Positions 26,401 to 34,839 of a DNA stretch of 64,000 nucleotides are shown one piece after another. The first letter of the stretch is position 1; each line of letters opens with the position of its first letter. The notes beneath the pieces are model-generated. The model had not been told where the DNA came from. It did not search any database and worked only from the letters and a program-made list of their open reading frames with translations. The stretch comes from Chryseobacterium sp. MA9. Lineage in GTDB: Bacteria > Bacteroidota > Bacteroidia > Flavobacteriales > Weeksellaceae. The stretch spans positions 248,001 to 312,000 of the forward strand of contig NZ_CP075170.1 in assembly GCF_024399315.1 (NCBI RefSeq), given 5' to 3'. A program made the position numbers and the translations under genes.

Positions 26401-26547
26401 TATATCCTCATCAAACTCTCATCATCTCATCAAACTTGAGATATTCTTCTCATCACTCTCTCATCAAAAATCAAAGGTTTAAAATTTGATGAGGCTTTTG
26501 ATGAGATATAACCAATTGATTTTATTTCATTTATACCTTAACTCATC
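26401..26547 (-). repeat. Iteron-like cluster of CTCATC/GATGAG repeats
   Basis: CTCATC occurs at 26407, 26418, 26426, 26449, 26460 and 26542, and the inverse GATGAG at 26488 and 26500. The cluster lies between the ATPase gene and the toprim gene of the integrated element, in an AT-rich setting. Such repeats next to replication genes often bind an initiator; here this is inference. Confidence 0.5.
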
Positions 26548-27776
26548 ATTTCATCATATTTTTTAAGAATAAAATCCCTTTCTATTGTAAAATATCGTCC
26601 TGTTTTGTTCTGCTGGTAAAAGCTTCCGCTGTAATCAATGTCGTATTTGATATAGGCTAACGAATTGCTCTGAGGTTCCAGTTTCCAGTTTTCTTTCAGT
26701 ACTTTCCGGACATCGTTGACTGTCCAGTATTGTTTGCTGAACATTTTACCCAGCATACTGAAAATATCCTGTGGAATACAATGGATCTTGCTATCCTCTG
26801 CGCTTTCAAAAAATTCATATAACAGTTCGTTGATTTTAGATTCCAGTTTATTGTTGTTTTTCCAAACCAATTTCTGAAGGGCTTTTGTTCTGATCTGGGA
26901 ATCAGTGAACCACATCCTTGTCTCTTTGCGACTGTGAAAAGGTCTTTGGATCAGGTATCGAAGGAAATAAGGGATTTCTTTATTCAGGTTGTACAGGAAC
27001 TCGGTATTCTCCGTTGTGATTGATTTTACTTTGATGATCCAAAACCGAATCTCATTTTCATCGATTTGAATGAAATTGTCTTCATTATTGGAACAGAGAA
27101 TGAACTTGCCAAAGAATTCTACTTCTTCACGGTCTTTTCCTTTAGCCTCTTTCTTATCTTTATCTGTGGTGGAAAGATATTTTAACCGTTCAGTGATCTC
27201 TTTTTTGTCAAAGAATACTTCATCAATAGCAACAATCAACATAGATGTCCAATCCGAATTGAACTGACTGCTGAAGCTGTCGCCTTTAATGTAGGTCATA
27301 TTAAGTCCAAAGATTGATTTCAGCCATTTAATAAATGTGGATTTTCCAGTAGATCTTTCTTTACTTACCAAGCAAAGGATCGGGAGCATTTGTATTGGAT
27401 ATTGCAACAATATTTTAATATAGTCTAAACCCAGTTCCAACTGTTCTCCGAAAATATGTTCCATAAATTTTAGGGAAAATGGAATTTTTTCTTGAAGGAA
27501 ATCGATTTTCAAATTCTCTACAATTGGTTGGTAAGGGATTTCATTATAGGTATTGTAAAATCCTTGAATGATCTGCTGGTAGTCCAGATTTGAAGGAATA
27601 CAGCAGAAGCCATCATACTTCGGAACTTTTGAAACGTATACTTTGCCGTAGTCGCTGATAATGGTCTCCCGATTCCAGCGAACTAATATTGAGATCTTAT
27701 CTCCGGAAATTAAAGGTTTTTCTATGGTTTTATAATACGTTGTTCCTACTCTTAGATAAGGAATTTTTTCGCTCAT
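26538..27776 (-). CDS. Primase/helicase-type ATPase of mobile element (412 aa)
   Basis: A Walker A motif (SKERSTGKST, residues 138-147) is followed by a Walker B-like strand (MLIVAIDEVF, 179-188) and a sensor region (GKFILCSNNEDNF, about 225-240). This matches the P4-type or DUF5906-like helicase domain found in plasmids, phages and integrative elements of Bacteroidota. The C-terminal 100 residues look like a winged-helix DNA-binding part. It lies between the excisionase-like gene and the toprim remnant and probably drove element replication. The reading frame is intact. Confidence 0.75.
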   Translation of the reverse strand: MSEKIPYLRVGTTYYKTIEKPLISGDKISILVRWNRETIISDYGKVYVSKVPKYDGFCCIPSNLDYQQIIQGFYNTYNEIPYQPIVENLKIDFLQEKIPFSLKFMEHIFGEQLELGLDYIKILLQYPIQMLPILCLVSKERSTGKSTFIKWLKSIFGLNMTYIKGDSFSSQFNSDWTSMLIVAIDEVFFDKKEITERLKYLSTTDKDKKEAKGKDREEVEFFGKFILCSNNEDNFIQIDENEIRFWIIKVKSITTENTEFLYNLNKEIPYFLRYLIQRPFHSRKETRMWFTDSQIRTKALQKLVWKNNNKLESKINELLYEFFESAEDSKIHCIPQDIFSMLGKMFSKQYWTVNDVRKVLKENWKLEPQSNSLAYIKYDIDYSGSFYQQNKTGRYFTIERDFILKKYDEMMS

Positions 27777-27851
27777 TTTATAAGGGTTTGGTTCCGTACT
27801 GAAGTACGGGAAGGTTGAACAATAATGATTCAGATAGACAAGTGCAGTCGT

Positions 27852-28130
27852 CTATCTTTTGTATTTTAGCGATTTAACATCGCTCAAAGCACTCATCAGA
27901 TCCAAATGACTGATTCGGTAGAACCGTCCTATTTGTTCTGCTTTAATGTTACCTTTTAAAATGTGCGAGCGTACAGTCTGGTAATCGAGTTTAAGAATTT
28001 CTGAACACTCCTTGATAGAGTACAGTCTCTTTTTTAACTCGATGTCAGGTTCTTTTTTAAGAGAATAGAGTAGGTCTTTTACTTCCCCTAATTCATCAAG
28101 AATGGTTTGGAATGGATTTGTTGTCTGCAT
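27852..28130 (-). CDS. Excisionase-family helix-turn-helix protein (92 aa)
   Basis: Residues 35-80 form the MerR/excisionase HTH_17 fold (RLYSIKECSEILKLDYQTVR, GNIKAEQIGRFYRI). The N-terminal 30 residues are an acidic helix. In Bacteroidota mobile elements a protein of this kind commonly sits upstream of the replication ATPase and aids excision or regulation. It is transcribed leftward toward the ATPase gene 75 bp away, probably as an operon. Confidence 0.8.
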   Translation of the reverse strand: MQTTNPFQTILDELGEVKDLLYSLKKEPDIELKKRLYSIKECSEILKLDYQTVRSHILKGNIKAEQIGRFYRISHLDLMSALSDVKSLKYKR

Positions 28131-28140
28131 AATCTGTAAT

Positions 28141-28275
28141 ATTTATTTGCAGACAAAATTGTATGATTGGAATAACTAATGATGCAATTTTACTCAATTG
28201 CGTAAAGTTTAATGATTCGTATTAAGTAGTTTAGATAGTTCTTGATGGGTGTCTTCTTCAAAATCATTGGATTCG
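28141..28275 (-). repeat. Cargo-boundary repeat S1 with fossil 3' tail of RteC-like gene
   Basis: Read leftward, this encodes FEEDTHQELSKLLNTNH and a stop, aligning with the end of the 244-aa RteC-like protein (FEEIVYQELSKLLNIKY). The DNA after the stop (AAACTTTACGCAATTGAGT, then GTTATTCCAATCATACAATT) matches S4. It forms the 5' region of the excisionase-type gene. Confidence 0.75.
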
Positions 28276-28317
28276 ATTTCCCGTATTTTACCTATACTAT
28301 GTTGGTTATAGCATCTC

Positions 28318-29016
28318 TTATATTCTGTTTGTGGATTCAGAAATTAATATCCATTTTCCATCAAACTTATAAATCAAATTTTTCTGGTTTCTTTCTTTTA
28401 AATCTGTAATCTGGACACTAACCATTTTTTTACTTTCGTATTGTGTAAAATTTACTAAAACTTTTGTATAATTTAATCCTAAATGTTGGATTAAATCTTT
28501 ACTTGATTGAATGTATTTATAGTTATCAATAGTTGGAAGATTTTTCAAATAATTATATGAAATTAAATCATCTTTCAAGTAATCCAATAATTCATTTGTT
28601 ATGAATTTTGTTCCATAGTTGATAGCGGGAAATATATTCTTTTTTGATTTTACACTAATGTATTTTAAGTTTTCTTCACACCAAAAAATCTGGTCAAGAA
28701 ATAACATTTTATTATAATGTAATGTCGACCTTGATTCGCAATTTGTTATATGGTCATTTACAAAAGTATTTGATAAAATGTACAGTCCAATATTTTTAGT
28801 TTTTATTTTGTTAAGATTCTTTTTACTAAAAACTTCATTTCTTAATTTCAAAAAATCAATTTTATATTTACTTTCATTTTCCTTAAATTTTTGCAGTTTA
28901 ACATTTTCATTTTGTAAGAATTTCTCACAATTTTCATCAGAACTATTATTACTAATTTGTGACAAAAAATTTTGCGAAATGAATAGAAACAAAATAAGGC
29001 AAGAAAAATATTTCAT
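28318..29016 (-). CDS. Secreted protein of unknown function, cargo 4 (232 aa)
   Basis: A signal peptide (MKYFSCLILFLFISQNFLSQ) is followed by a lysine- and asparagine-rich helical region with scattered cysteines (residues 30, 97 and 114 area) and a C-terminal beta part (VLVNFTQYESKKMVSVQITD, YKFDGKWILI). I do not recognise a family. Composition is more AT-rich than the element's core genes. It has its own promoter-like TATATTTG box 94 bp upstream and ends just before boundary repeat S1, so it looks like an independently acquired cargo gene. Confidence 0.6.
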   Translation of the reverse strand: MKYFSCLILFLFISQNFLSQISNNSSDENCEKFLQNENVKLQKFKENESKYKIDFLKLRNEVFSKKNLNKIKTKNIGLYILSNTFVNDHITNCESRSTLHYNKMLFLDQIFWCEENLKYISVKSKKNIFPAINYGTKFITNELLDYLKDDLISYNYLKNLPTIDNYKYIQSSKDLIQHLGLNYTKVLVNFTQYESKKMVSVQITDLKERNQKNLIYKFDGKWILISESTNRI

Positions 29017-29109
29017 AATAAAATTATTTATAGAAGTGCTTTGCTAAAATAACAGCTAACTCTCAAATATATATATAGTGTGGTTATTTTCTCAACAAAG
29101 AATAACAAT

Positions 29110-29216
29110 CAAATATACATAATAGTATAATTTATTATGTATCTCTATTCAATCGAGGAGAATTTAATGATTGACATTAAGCAGTTTAGATAATTCCTGA
29201 TATATAATTTCTTCAA
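29110..29216 (-). repeat. Cargo-boundary repeat S2 with fossil 3' tail and promoter box
   Basis: Read leftward it encodes IEEIIYQELSKLLNVNH and a stop, again the end of the RteC-like protein, with several silent differences from S1 and from the native gene. Further along is TATATTTG (29110-29117) followed by ATTG, the same box as in S4 and S5. Confidence 0.75.
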
Positions 29217-29981
29217 TCAATCTTTTTCAAACAAAAATCTAGTAGTTCCGTCAATATTATCTATTATTTTTTTGTTCTTTAATCTACCTGATAATTCTTT
29301 TTGAGTCAAAACAAGCTCATTTAAGAAGTCTTTCTCTGTCATTCCTTGTCCACCAATAAATTCATAATGACCTTTTATTTTTTCAGCTTCCATATTTCGG
29401 AAAGTATTTAGTCCATAAGAAATGTGATTTATGATAACATTTTTTTGAACTTTCCAAAACAGGAAACTTGTTTTGATTTTTAAAGGTTTTTCTCCAATTC
29501 TGAAAGCTGTCAGTTCGTTACCGTAAATTGCATAACCTAGTAATTTTCCCTTTAGTTTTCCGACTTTTAAGCTATTAAGGTCTATGGTTTCGCCGTCTGC
29601 CTTAGCATAGTCGCCAAGTTTTGTCTGATGTACAAAAAATGTTGTTTTATTTAATGAGTAACCACAAGTACCTTTATCAAAAATCATATACCCATTGCCA
29701 TAAAAAGCGATTCCGAAAATAAATAATGCTGGGATTGTCCAAAATCTTGAAAGTCTTTTAAACTTCCATATACTTGCCACTAACAAAATTGTTGAAGCAA
29801 TTAACAATCCGTAGCCGATAACCCTCGAAAGCATATCTGGATAGTACCCAATGCAAGCCGAACTACAACCGCATCCAAAATCACTATAAAAAAAGTCCTC
29901 AAGTGAATAGTAGAATATTCCCAAAAATACAATCCCAACTATTGTTGCTATTATTCCTATGGACTTCATTATATTTGTCAT
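29217..29981 (-). CDS. Membrane protein of unknown function, cargo 3 (254 aa)
   Basis: Three transmembrane helices lie in the first 110 residues (SIGIIATIVGIVFLGIFYYS, GYGLLIASTILLVASIWKF, WTIPALFIFGIAFYGNGYMI). Between the first two is a cysteine cluster (DFGCGCSSACIGYYP). A soluble C-terminal domain with KIKGHYEFIGGQGMTEKDFL follows. I do not recognise a family. Translation may start at the second methionine (MKSIGII). Its stop codon lies inside the beginning of fossil tail S2, so the gene ends exactly at a cargo boundary. Confidence 0.6.
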   Translation of the reverse strand: MTNIMKSIGIIATIVGIVFLGIFYYSLEDFFYSDFGCGCSSACIGYYPDMLSRVIGYGLLIASTILLVASIWKFKRLSRFWTIPALFIFGIAFYGNGYMIFDKGTCGYSLNKTTFFVHQTKLGDYAKADGETIDLNSLKVGKLKGKLLGYAIYGNELTAFRIGEKPLKIKTSFLFWKVQKNVIINHISYGLNTFRNMEAEKIKGHYEFIGGQGMTEKDFLNELVLTQKELSGRLKNKKIIDNIDGTTRFLFEKD

Positions 29982-30004
29982 TTACTTGAGTTTCTCGTTT
30001 AGAT

Positions 30005-30060
30005 GTATTTTTAATCAATTGAGTAGTGTTTAATACTTAATCGGAATTAGTTGGTATTTT
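30005..30060 (-). repeat. Cargo-boundary repeat S3 (short)
   Basis: Only the last codons of the tail (IKY and stop) and the following TTAAACACTACTCAATTGA are recognisable. The promoter box found in S2, S4 and S5 is missing here. Confidence 0.5.
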
Positions 30061-30062
30061 TT

Positions 30063-31046
30063 TTATTTTTCGTAATATAGAAAAGGGACTTTTTCGTTTC
30101 CGAATATATAAACTTTATCACTGTCTATTGCAATTGTACCTTTATCGGAAATCCAATCATAGTTTTGATTTAATGAAGTCCCATCGTTAAATAAAATATT
30201 GTATTTATCATTTACTTTATAAATTCCAAAACCATCATCTATGATTATTTCACCAATATTTTTACATTCATATTTGCTTTTTAAAACTAAACCTAGTTTA
30301 TCGAATAAATTATAATATTCCCAAATCGAATTGTTTTTTAAACCAATAAGATTGGGTCTCTCGTTTGAAAGGATAATTTTGCCGTATGTAAATGGTAATA
30401 TCGTTTTATTATTTCCATCTACTACGCCTATTTTCCCATTTTTTTTGGCGGTAATAAAATTTCTTCTGATATCATATATGGAATCAAAAACAGGTTTTAT
30501 AACAGTTTTGGGATTTTGATAATTTTCATCAAGCTGATTTACACCATACTTCTTATTTTTACTTTTAAATGAAATTAATCTTTCTCTTTCAAAATAAGGA
30601 ATTGCACAACCATTGTCTGGGATGACAAAATCACCTTTAGCTAAATCGAAAACTTCAAAAGAAGAACAATTATTTGTCCGACATAATGCAGCAAAATTTT
30701 CTCTCATTGGTGTGCGCCATAATTGAAATGATTTATATGTTGGTTTAGCCAATACGTTTCCATTAATGTCAATTACCCCAAAATTATCTTCCATTTTTAT
30801 TATTGTTGATTTCCTGCCAACAAAAGGATAAGCAACTTGAAAACCAACTTCTGATATTTTTTTATTTGTATTTATGTTGATATAATAAAATTTATCTCCA
30901 ATAAATTTTGGCATTATCGAATCTTTTTTATAGGATAAATCCTTTAGTGCTTCAATATTAAAGGGAAATTTATCAAATTCAATTTTAGCTTGAGAAAATA
31001 AGGTAATTGAAAATGTTAAAAATAGGATTGTAATAATTTGTCTCAT
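30063..31046 (-). CDS. Secreted WG-repeat-type protein, cargo 2 (327 aa)
   Basis: After a signal peptide (MRQIITILFLTFSITLFSQA) come repeats of the WG-like type: FGVIDINGNVLAKPTYKSFQ, KYGVNQLDENYQNPKTVIKP, KIGVVDGNNKTILPFTYGKI. Such repeats form beta structures in many Bacteroidota surface and periplasmic proteins, function mostly unknown. The C-terminal stretch YNILFNDGTSLNQNYDWISD is shared with the next gene, its paralogue. A TATATTTG promoter box lies 37 bp upstream with TTTG 22 bp further. Confidence 0.7.
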   Translation of the reverse strand: MRQIITILFLTFSITLFSQAKIEFDKFPFNIEALKDLSYKKDSIMPKFIGDKFYYININTNKKISEVGFQVAYPFVGRKSTIIKMEDNFGVIDINGNVLAKPTYKSFQLWRTPMRENFAALCRTNNCSSFEVFDLAKGDFVIPDNGCAIPYFERERLISFKSKNKKYGVNQLDENYQNPKTVIKPVFDSIYDIRRNFITAKKNGKIGVVDGNNKTILPFTYGKIILSNERPNLIGLKNNSIWEYYNLFDKLGLVLKSKYECKNIGEIIIDDGFGIYKVNDKYNILFNDGTSLNQNYDWISDKGTIAIDSDKVYIFGNEKVPFLYYEK

Positions 31047-31082
31047 ATTTTTCGAATTGTATTATACAATAATGAACACAAT

Positions 31083-31170
31083 CAAATATACGTAATTGTA
31101 CGATTGGAATAACAAATGATAAATCGTTGTCAATTGGGTAAAGTTTAATACTTAATATTAAGTAACTGAG
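31083..31170 (-). repeat. Cargo-boundary repeat S4 with promoter box
   Basis: Read leftward: a tail QLLNIKY and stop, AAACTTTACCCAATTGAC, GTTATTCCAATCGTACAATT and the box TATATTTG (31083-31090). This shares two long segments with S1 and the box with S2 and S5. Confidence 0.7.
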
Positions 31171-31236
31171 ATTAATTATGGAATTAAATGCAATTTCTTA
31201 TGTGCTAAAATTTGGGATTTGAATAGCTGTAGTTTC

Positions 31237-32193
31237 TTATTTGATTTCGTAATATGGAATAATATTTTTTGTATTAAATGGAATAAAATAAAAATTGTTT
31301 TGAACTTTAGCGAGAATTCCATTTTCGGAAATCCAATCGAATTCCTTTGTTAAAGAAGATTCGTCTTTAAATAAAATATTAAATCGGTTTTTATTTTTAT
31401 AAATACCAAATCTTTTATCAAAGTCATCTTGGGGAAAATAAACTATGCATAAATATTTACTTTTCTGCAATTTAAAACCGTGATAATGCCATATTTTTCC
31501 TTTTCTTAGAGCTATAACTTGCCCCGAATTAAAATTTGAGTAGTCATCATATTCAATTGGTATAATCACTTTTCCAGTTTCATAATCAATTGCACCAAAA
31601 AGATTATTTTTCTTTACAATAAATCCATAAGAATTAATGTCTTTAATATAATCATAAGAAACTTTTTCACCATTTTTTAGTATCAAGGTATATTTACCAT
31701 TATTCAATTTTTGGATTGTCGGAGGTGGGATAGATTCTGCGCAAATATTTGGTTTAACATATTCATTTACTATTTTGTCATCATATAAATCGTAAAGAAT
31801 TTCCTGTTGTAAATTGTTTTCAACTTTAAGAAATCGAATAACTGATTTAAGAGGATGATTAGTTTCTAATATTTTTTGTAGAATTCCTTGTTGAAATTTA
31901 AAATTTCCATTTCTATCAATAACATTATAGGAATTTGAATTGTCATCAAAAACTAAAGCTGAATTTCTAATAAAAGGATATGCTTCTTTAAATTTTTTGT
32001 TGAAAAGCGTATCATTCGTTTTTAGGTTTACATAAACAAAATTTGATTTTTTGTAAGTTGGGAAAATCGTGTCTTTATTATAGTCCATTGTAAGTTTTGA
32101 CAATAAATTTTCATCAAAAGGTAAATTTGTTTGACTAAACGAGAAACTAAATTTGAAAATTGTAATCAGTAAGAGGTAATATTTTAACGGCAT
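31237..32193 (-). CDS. Secreted WG-repeat-type protein, cargo 1 (318 aa)
   Basis: It is a paralogue of the 327-aa gene with the same plan: signal peptide (MPLKYYLLLITIFKFSFSFS), a first repeat (YNVIDRNGNFKFQQ), a second (LFGAIDYETGKVIIPIEYDD) and the shared C-terminal FNILFKDESSLTKEFDWISE. Divergence is high, so the pair is not a recent duplicate. The -7 box TATATTTG (32216-32223) is only about 22 bp before the start codon. Function is unknown; periplasmic or surface location is inferred. Confidence 0.7.
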   Translation of the reverse strand: MPLKYYLLLITIFKFSFSFSQTNLPFDENLLSKLTMDYNKDTIFPTYKKSNFVYVNLKTNDTLFNKKFKEAYPFIRNSALVFDDNSNSYNVIDRNGNFKFQQGILQKILETNHPLKSVIRFLKVENNLQQEILYDLYDDKIVNEYVKPNICAESIPPPTIQKLNNGKYTLILKNGEKVSYDYIKDINSYGFIVKKNNLFGAIDYETGKVIIPIEYDDYSNFNSGQVIALRKGKIWHYHGFKLQKSKYLCIVYFPQDDFDKRFGIYKNKNRFNILFKDESSLTKEFDWISENGILAKVQNNFYFIPFNTKNIIPYYEIK

Positions 32194-32209
32194 ATTGTTT
32201 TGAAATACT

Positions 32210-32330
32210 AATATCCAAATATACGCAATTTGTTGATTGTAAAATGTTGATTCAATTCTAGTAACTACATAAAATTTAATACTTTATATTAAGCAATTTA
32301 GATAGTTCTTGATAAACAATTTCTTCAAAA
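32210..32330 (-). repeat. Native boundary S5: 3' end of RteC-like gene plus promoter box
   Basis: This is the intact 3' end (FEEIVYQELSKLLNIKY) followed by TTAAATTTTATGTAGTTAC, GAATTGAATC and the box TATATTTG. Sites S1-S4 are partial copies of it, each with its own base changes. Confidence 0.75.
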
Positions 32331-33010
32331 TGACTGGGTTTAACAATGATCGCCCTTGAAAATGTTCCTTTATCAAAATTGGCATTATACTCGTTTTCCA
32401 TCGCCTCAATAATAGTGGTGTCTTGAAAATCCGGATTAATAATATGATTGTCCTTCAAGAATCGATGAATTCTGATGAAAGAAGATTTCTGATCTACGAG
32501 TAGATTGTGATTTTCATCGATGAATTTTTTATCTTTCAAAAAAGCAATGAAAATTTTCGAACTATTATTACCGATCATAATATCGGAAAGTAGAATCTCT
32601 TTTTTTGTTTTGCTGTCTAAAGCAAAATATAGAAAAAGGGTAGCTTCAGCACCGTTGAGAAAATTCCCCTGCAACTTCATCATATTACTTGAACTTATTA
32701 GGCTGTTAGATTCTTTTCTGTATTGGTCTAAACAGTATTGGATCTTCTCTTCAAAATTATGATTTCTGGATGCGTAAATGTCTTTAAAATGAAAACTGAA
32801 AAAATTATCTAACTTTTCATACTGAATCAAAAACTCATTTTTCATTTTTTCAGTAAGAATAATTTTGCCAGCTTTCTGTTTGGCTTTGTCAATTCTTTTT
32901 GATAGCAACTTTTGAATTCTTTCTCCTCTGATACGATAATAAATCATCATAGGATAACCTACAAATTCTTCCCAAAGATTCCATCGTCCGTATAGTTTCT
33001 TCTGATCCAT
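32276..33010 (-). CDS. RteC-like mobile-element protein (244 aa)
   Basis: The protein is basic and helical at the start (MIYYRIRGERIQKLLSKRID, KAKQKAGKIILTEKMKNEFL) and has a middle segment GNFLNGAEATLFLYFALDSK with a C-terminal half typical of RteC-type proteins (FIRIHRFLKDNHIINPDF). RteC proteins regulate excision and transfer of Bacteroidota conjugative elements; I am only moderately sure of this match. It starts 15 bp after the integrase stop, so the two are likely co-transcribed. Its 3' end is the source of the repeated boundary tails further left. Confidence 0.55.
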   Translation of the reverse strand: MDQKKLYGRWNLWEEFVGYPMMIYYRIRGERIQKLLSKRIDKAKQKAGKIILTEKMKNEFLIQYEKLDNFFSFHFKDIYASRNHNFEEKIQYCLDQYRKESNSLISSSNMMKLQGNFLNGAEATLFLYFALDSKTKKEILLSDIMIGNNSSKIFIAFLKDKKFIDENHNLLVDQKSSFIRIHRFLKDNHIINPDFQDTTIIEAMENEYNANFDKGTFSRAIIVKPSHFEEIVYQELSKLLNIKY

Positions 33011-33025
33011 AAACTAAATTAATAA

Positions 33026-34267
33026 TTATTTAAAAACTTCATTCATATAATTAACTTTATCGTCTTCACTTGGTCTATAATAGGCATTAAAGACTTCCAA
33101 ACTCGTATGTCCTGTGTAGCTCATAATTACCTTGTCTGGAACTCTCTTATTTTTCATTATAGTAATAAAACTTCTTCTTGCAGTATGTGAGGAAATTCTG
33201 CTCCAAAATTCGAATTTCATTTCTACCAGCTCATCACCGTATTTCATGGTCTTTTTAATATCTTCTGTAAATTTCATTTCTTTAAAAACCTCTTTAATAA
33301 ATTCATTCATTTTTTGATTGGAAATATTAGGAAGCTCGTAATCATATTTCTCTAAAATTGCTCGTGAAATACTATTGAGTGGGATAGAAAGATTCTTGGT
33401 TTTACTTTTCAAATCAATAACCCTGATGAAATCGCCCTGAATATCATGTTTTGAAATACGGTTGTAATTTCCAAAACGCATTCCTGTGACACAACCAAAG
33501 ATAAATAAGTCTCTTACTCTTTCCAATCTCTTATTCTTACTGAAGTCATATTTATAAATTTCTTCAACTTGTTGGTAATTTAAAGCAACTTCATCAGTAC
33601 GAAACTTAGGAGGTTTCTTAAAGTTAATAAAGCTGTTATTGTAGGTGTATTTCTTATTCAAAGTCCAATACAGGAATGTTTTCAATAATCCTACATTCCT
33701 GTGGACAGTATTTGCCGAATGGTCTTTATCTTCAATACAGAATTTTAGAAACTTATTATAAATCTTTTCATCAAAATTCCCTAGAGTAAATTTTAATTTG
33801 TATTTCTCCTGGAATTCTTCTAACAGCCTTTTGTTATAATCATATCGGTCTTTAGTGGACTTAGAAATAGAATTACCAGAATAGTCGTTTTCTTTTTCTT
33901 CAAGAAATTCATTATATATCCTGAAAAAATCATTCTTTATTTTAACTTTTTTAAATTCTTCATCAAAACGTTGCCTGATAATATCAACGGTTAGCTCTTC
34001 CCCGATGTTTTTATAACGATTGACAATTTCTAAGAAAAAAGTTGTGTATCTGTTGAGCTGCCTTTTGATGCTTCTATGATTCTCTGCTCGTTTAGTCCTT
34101 CCGTTAAGATCGTTGGGCTGCCTGTTTTCAAAATCCCATTCAGAAGATTTTATTTTTTCACCTGTGGAATAAATAAAATTCTTATTTTCACTGCCAAAGT
34201 AAGAACGAAAATAAATTAATGTTTCCTTTTCACTGTTAGGTTCTTTCAATTTAAAAGTAGAATTCAT
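33026..34267 (-). CDS. Tyrosine recombinase/integrase (413 aa)
   Basis: An N-terminal arm-binding domain (about 1-100) and a SAM-like core-binding domain (about 115-215) precede the catalytic domain. The conserved residues are R264 (GCVTGMRFGN), H361 and R364 (SSHTARRSF), H387 (YTGHTSL) and the tyrosine nucleophile at 396 or 397 (FNAYYRP). Length and motifs fit integrases of Bacteroidota integrative elements. It is the first gene of the leftward operon and marks the right end of the element. The attachment site is not identified; no tRNA gene is adjacent. Confidence 0.9.
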   Translation of the reverse strand: MNSTFKLKEPNSEKETLIYFRSYFGSENKNFIYSTGEKIKSSEWDFENRQPNDLNGRTKRAENHRSIKRQLNRYTTFFLEIVNRYKNIGEELTVDIIRQRFDEEFKKVKIKNDFFRIYNEFLEEKENDYSGNSISKSTKDRYDYNKRLLEEFQEKYKLKFTLGNFDEKIYNKFLKFCIEDKDHSANTVHRNVGLLKTFLYWTLNKKYTYNNSFINFKKPPKFRTDEVALNYQQVEEIYKYDFSKNKRLERVRDLFIFGCVTGMRFGNYNRISKHDIQGDFIRVIDLKSKTKNLSIPLNSISRAILEKYDYELPNISNQKMNEFIKEVFKEMKFTEDIKKTMKYGDELVEMKFEFWSRISSHTARRSFITIMKNKRVPDKVIMSYTGHTSLEVFNAYYRPSEDDKVNYMNEVFK

Positions 34268-34423
34268 GAGGTGCTAATTTAGGTGCTAATACTTATATAA
34301 TTAACCATAAAAACGATTTGTTTTCATTTATGTAAATATACATAAAATATTGATTTTTAGTATATTTATATATAATGCATTATAATAATTCTAACAAAGT
34401 TCATTTCCCTCACTCTCCGCTTA

Positions 34424-34451
34424 GGGAGACGTTTATTTTTTAACGTCTCCC
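34424..34451. terminator. Strong hairpin right of the integrase
   Basis: GGGAGACGTT pairs perfectly with AACGTCTCCC around TATTTTTT and is followed by CTTTTTT on the + strand. It separates the integrated element from the recombinase remnant to the right. Confidence 0.7.
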
Positions 34452-34497
34452 TTTTTTATGCTTATAATTTATTGGTTTTTAATTGGTTGGTCAATAT

Positions 34498-34815
34498 CGA
34501 ATGGTTGGATGTTTAATCTTCTTAGGATACCAAGCATTGATAAGAATTTCAATATTACGGCTAAAGCGGTCCTATTTTAACGAATACTATATTCTCTGCA
34601 GGCCTTTTTTTGTTATTTTTAAAGTTTTAATTATTTTTTTTCCATTCAGGCCGATTAAAGTCCTTTGCTGAAAAGTCTTCCCTGAAGATTTCTTTAACAA
34701 CAATTTGGTTCTGCATACAATACTTCAACAATCTGTATTCCTGTTCGGGAAGAGAATAACCTTTTCTCATTTGTTCATCAGTACTAACTCTGACATATAA
34801 ATACGCTGATTTCAT
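34498..34815 (-). pseudogene. Large serine recombinase, N-terminal remnant
   Basis: Read leftward from 34815: MKSAYLYVRVSTDEQMRKGY, LPEQEYRLLKYCMQNQIVVK and DFSAKDFNRPEWKK, the catalytic start of a large serine recombinase. It soon runs into a stop. Further on another frame reads SLK-stop-DRFSRNIEILINAWYP, where TAG replaces the tryptophan codon of the usual KWDRFSRN motif. All the rest of the gene, including the DNA-binding domains, is gone. It is a scar of another mobile element between the integrase element and the toxin locus. Confidence 0.75.
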
Positions 34816-34839
34816 AAGTGTGGGTTTATGAAATATCAA

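Noticed and set aside
26401..26547. CRISPR array
   Set aside because: The repeats are six bases long with irregular 5-30 bp spacing, and no cas genes are nearby.
28141..32330. Classical integron with attC sites
   Set aside because: The integrase has none of the IntI-specific features I could recognise, and the boundary repeats are protein-coding tails plus promoters rather than folded attC hairpins.
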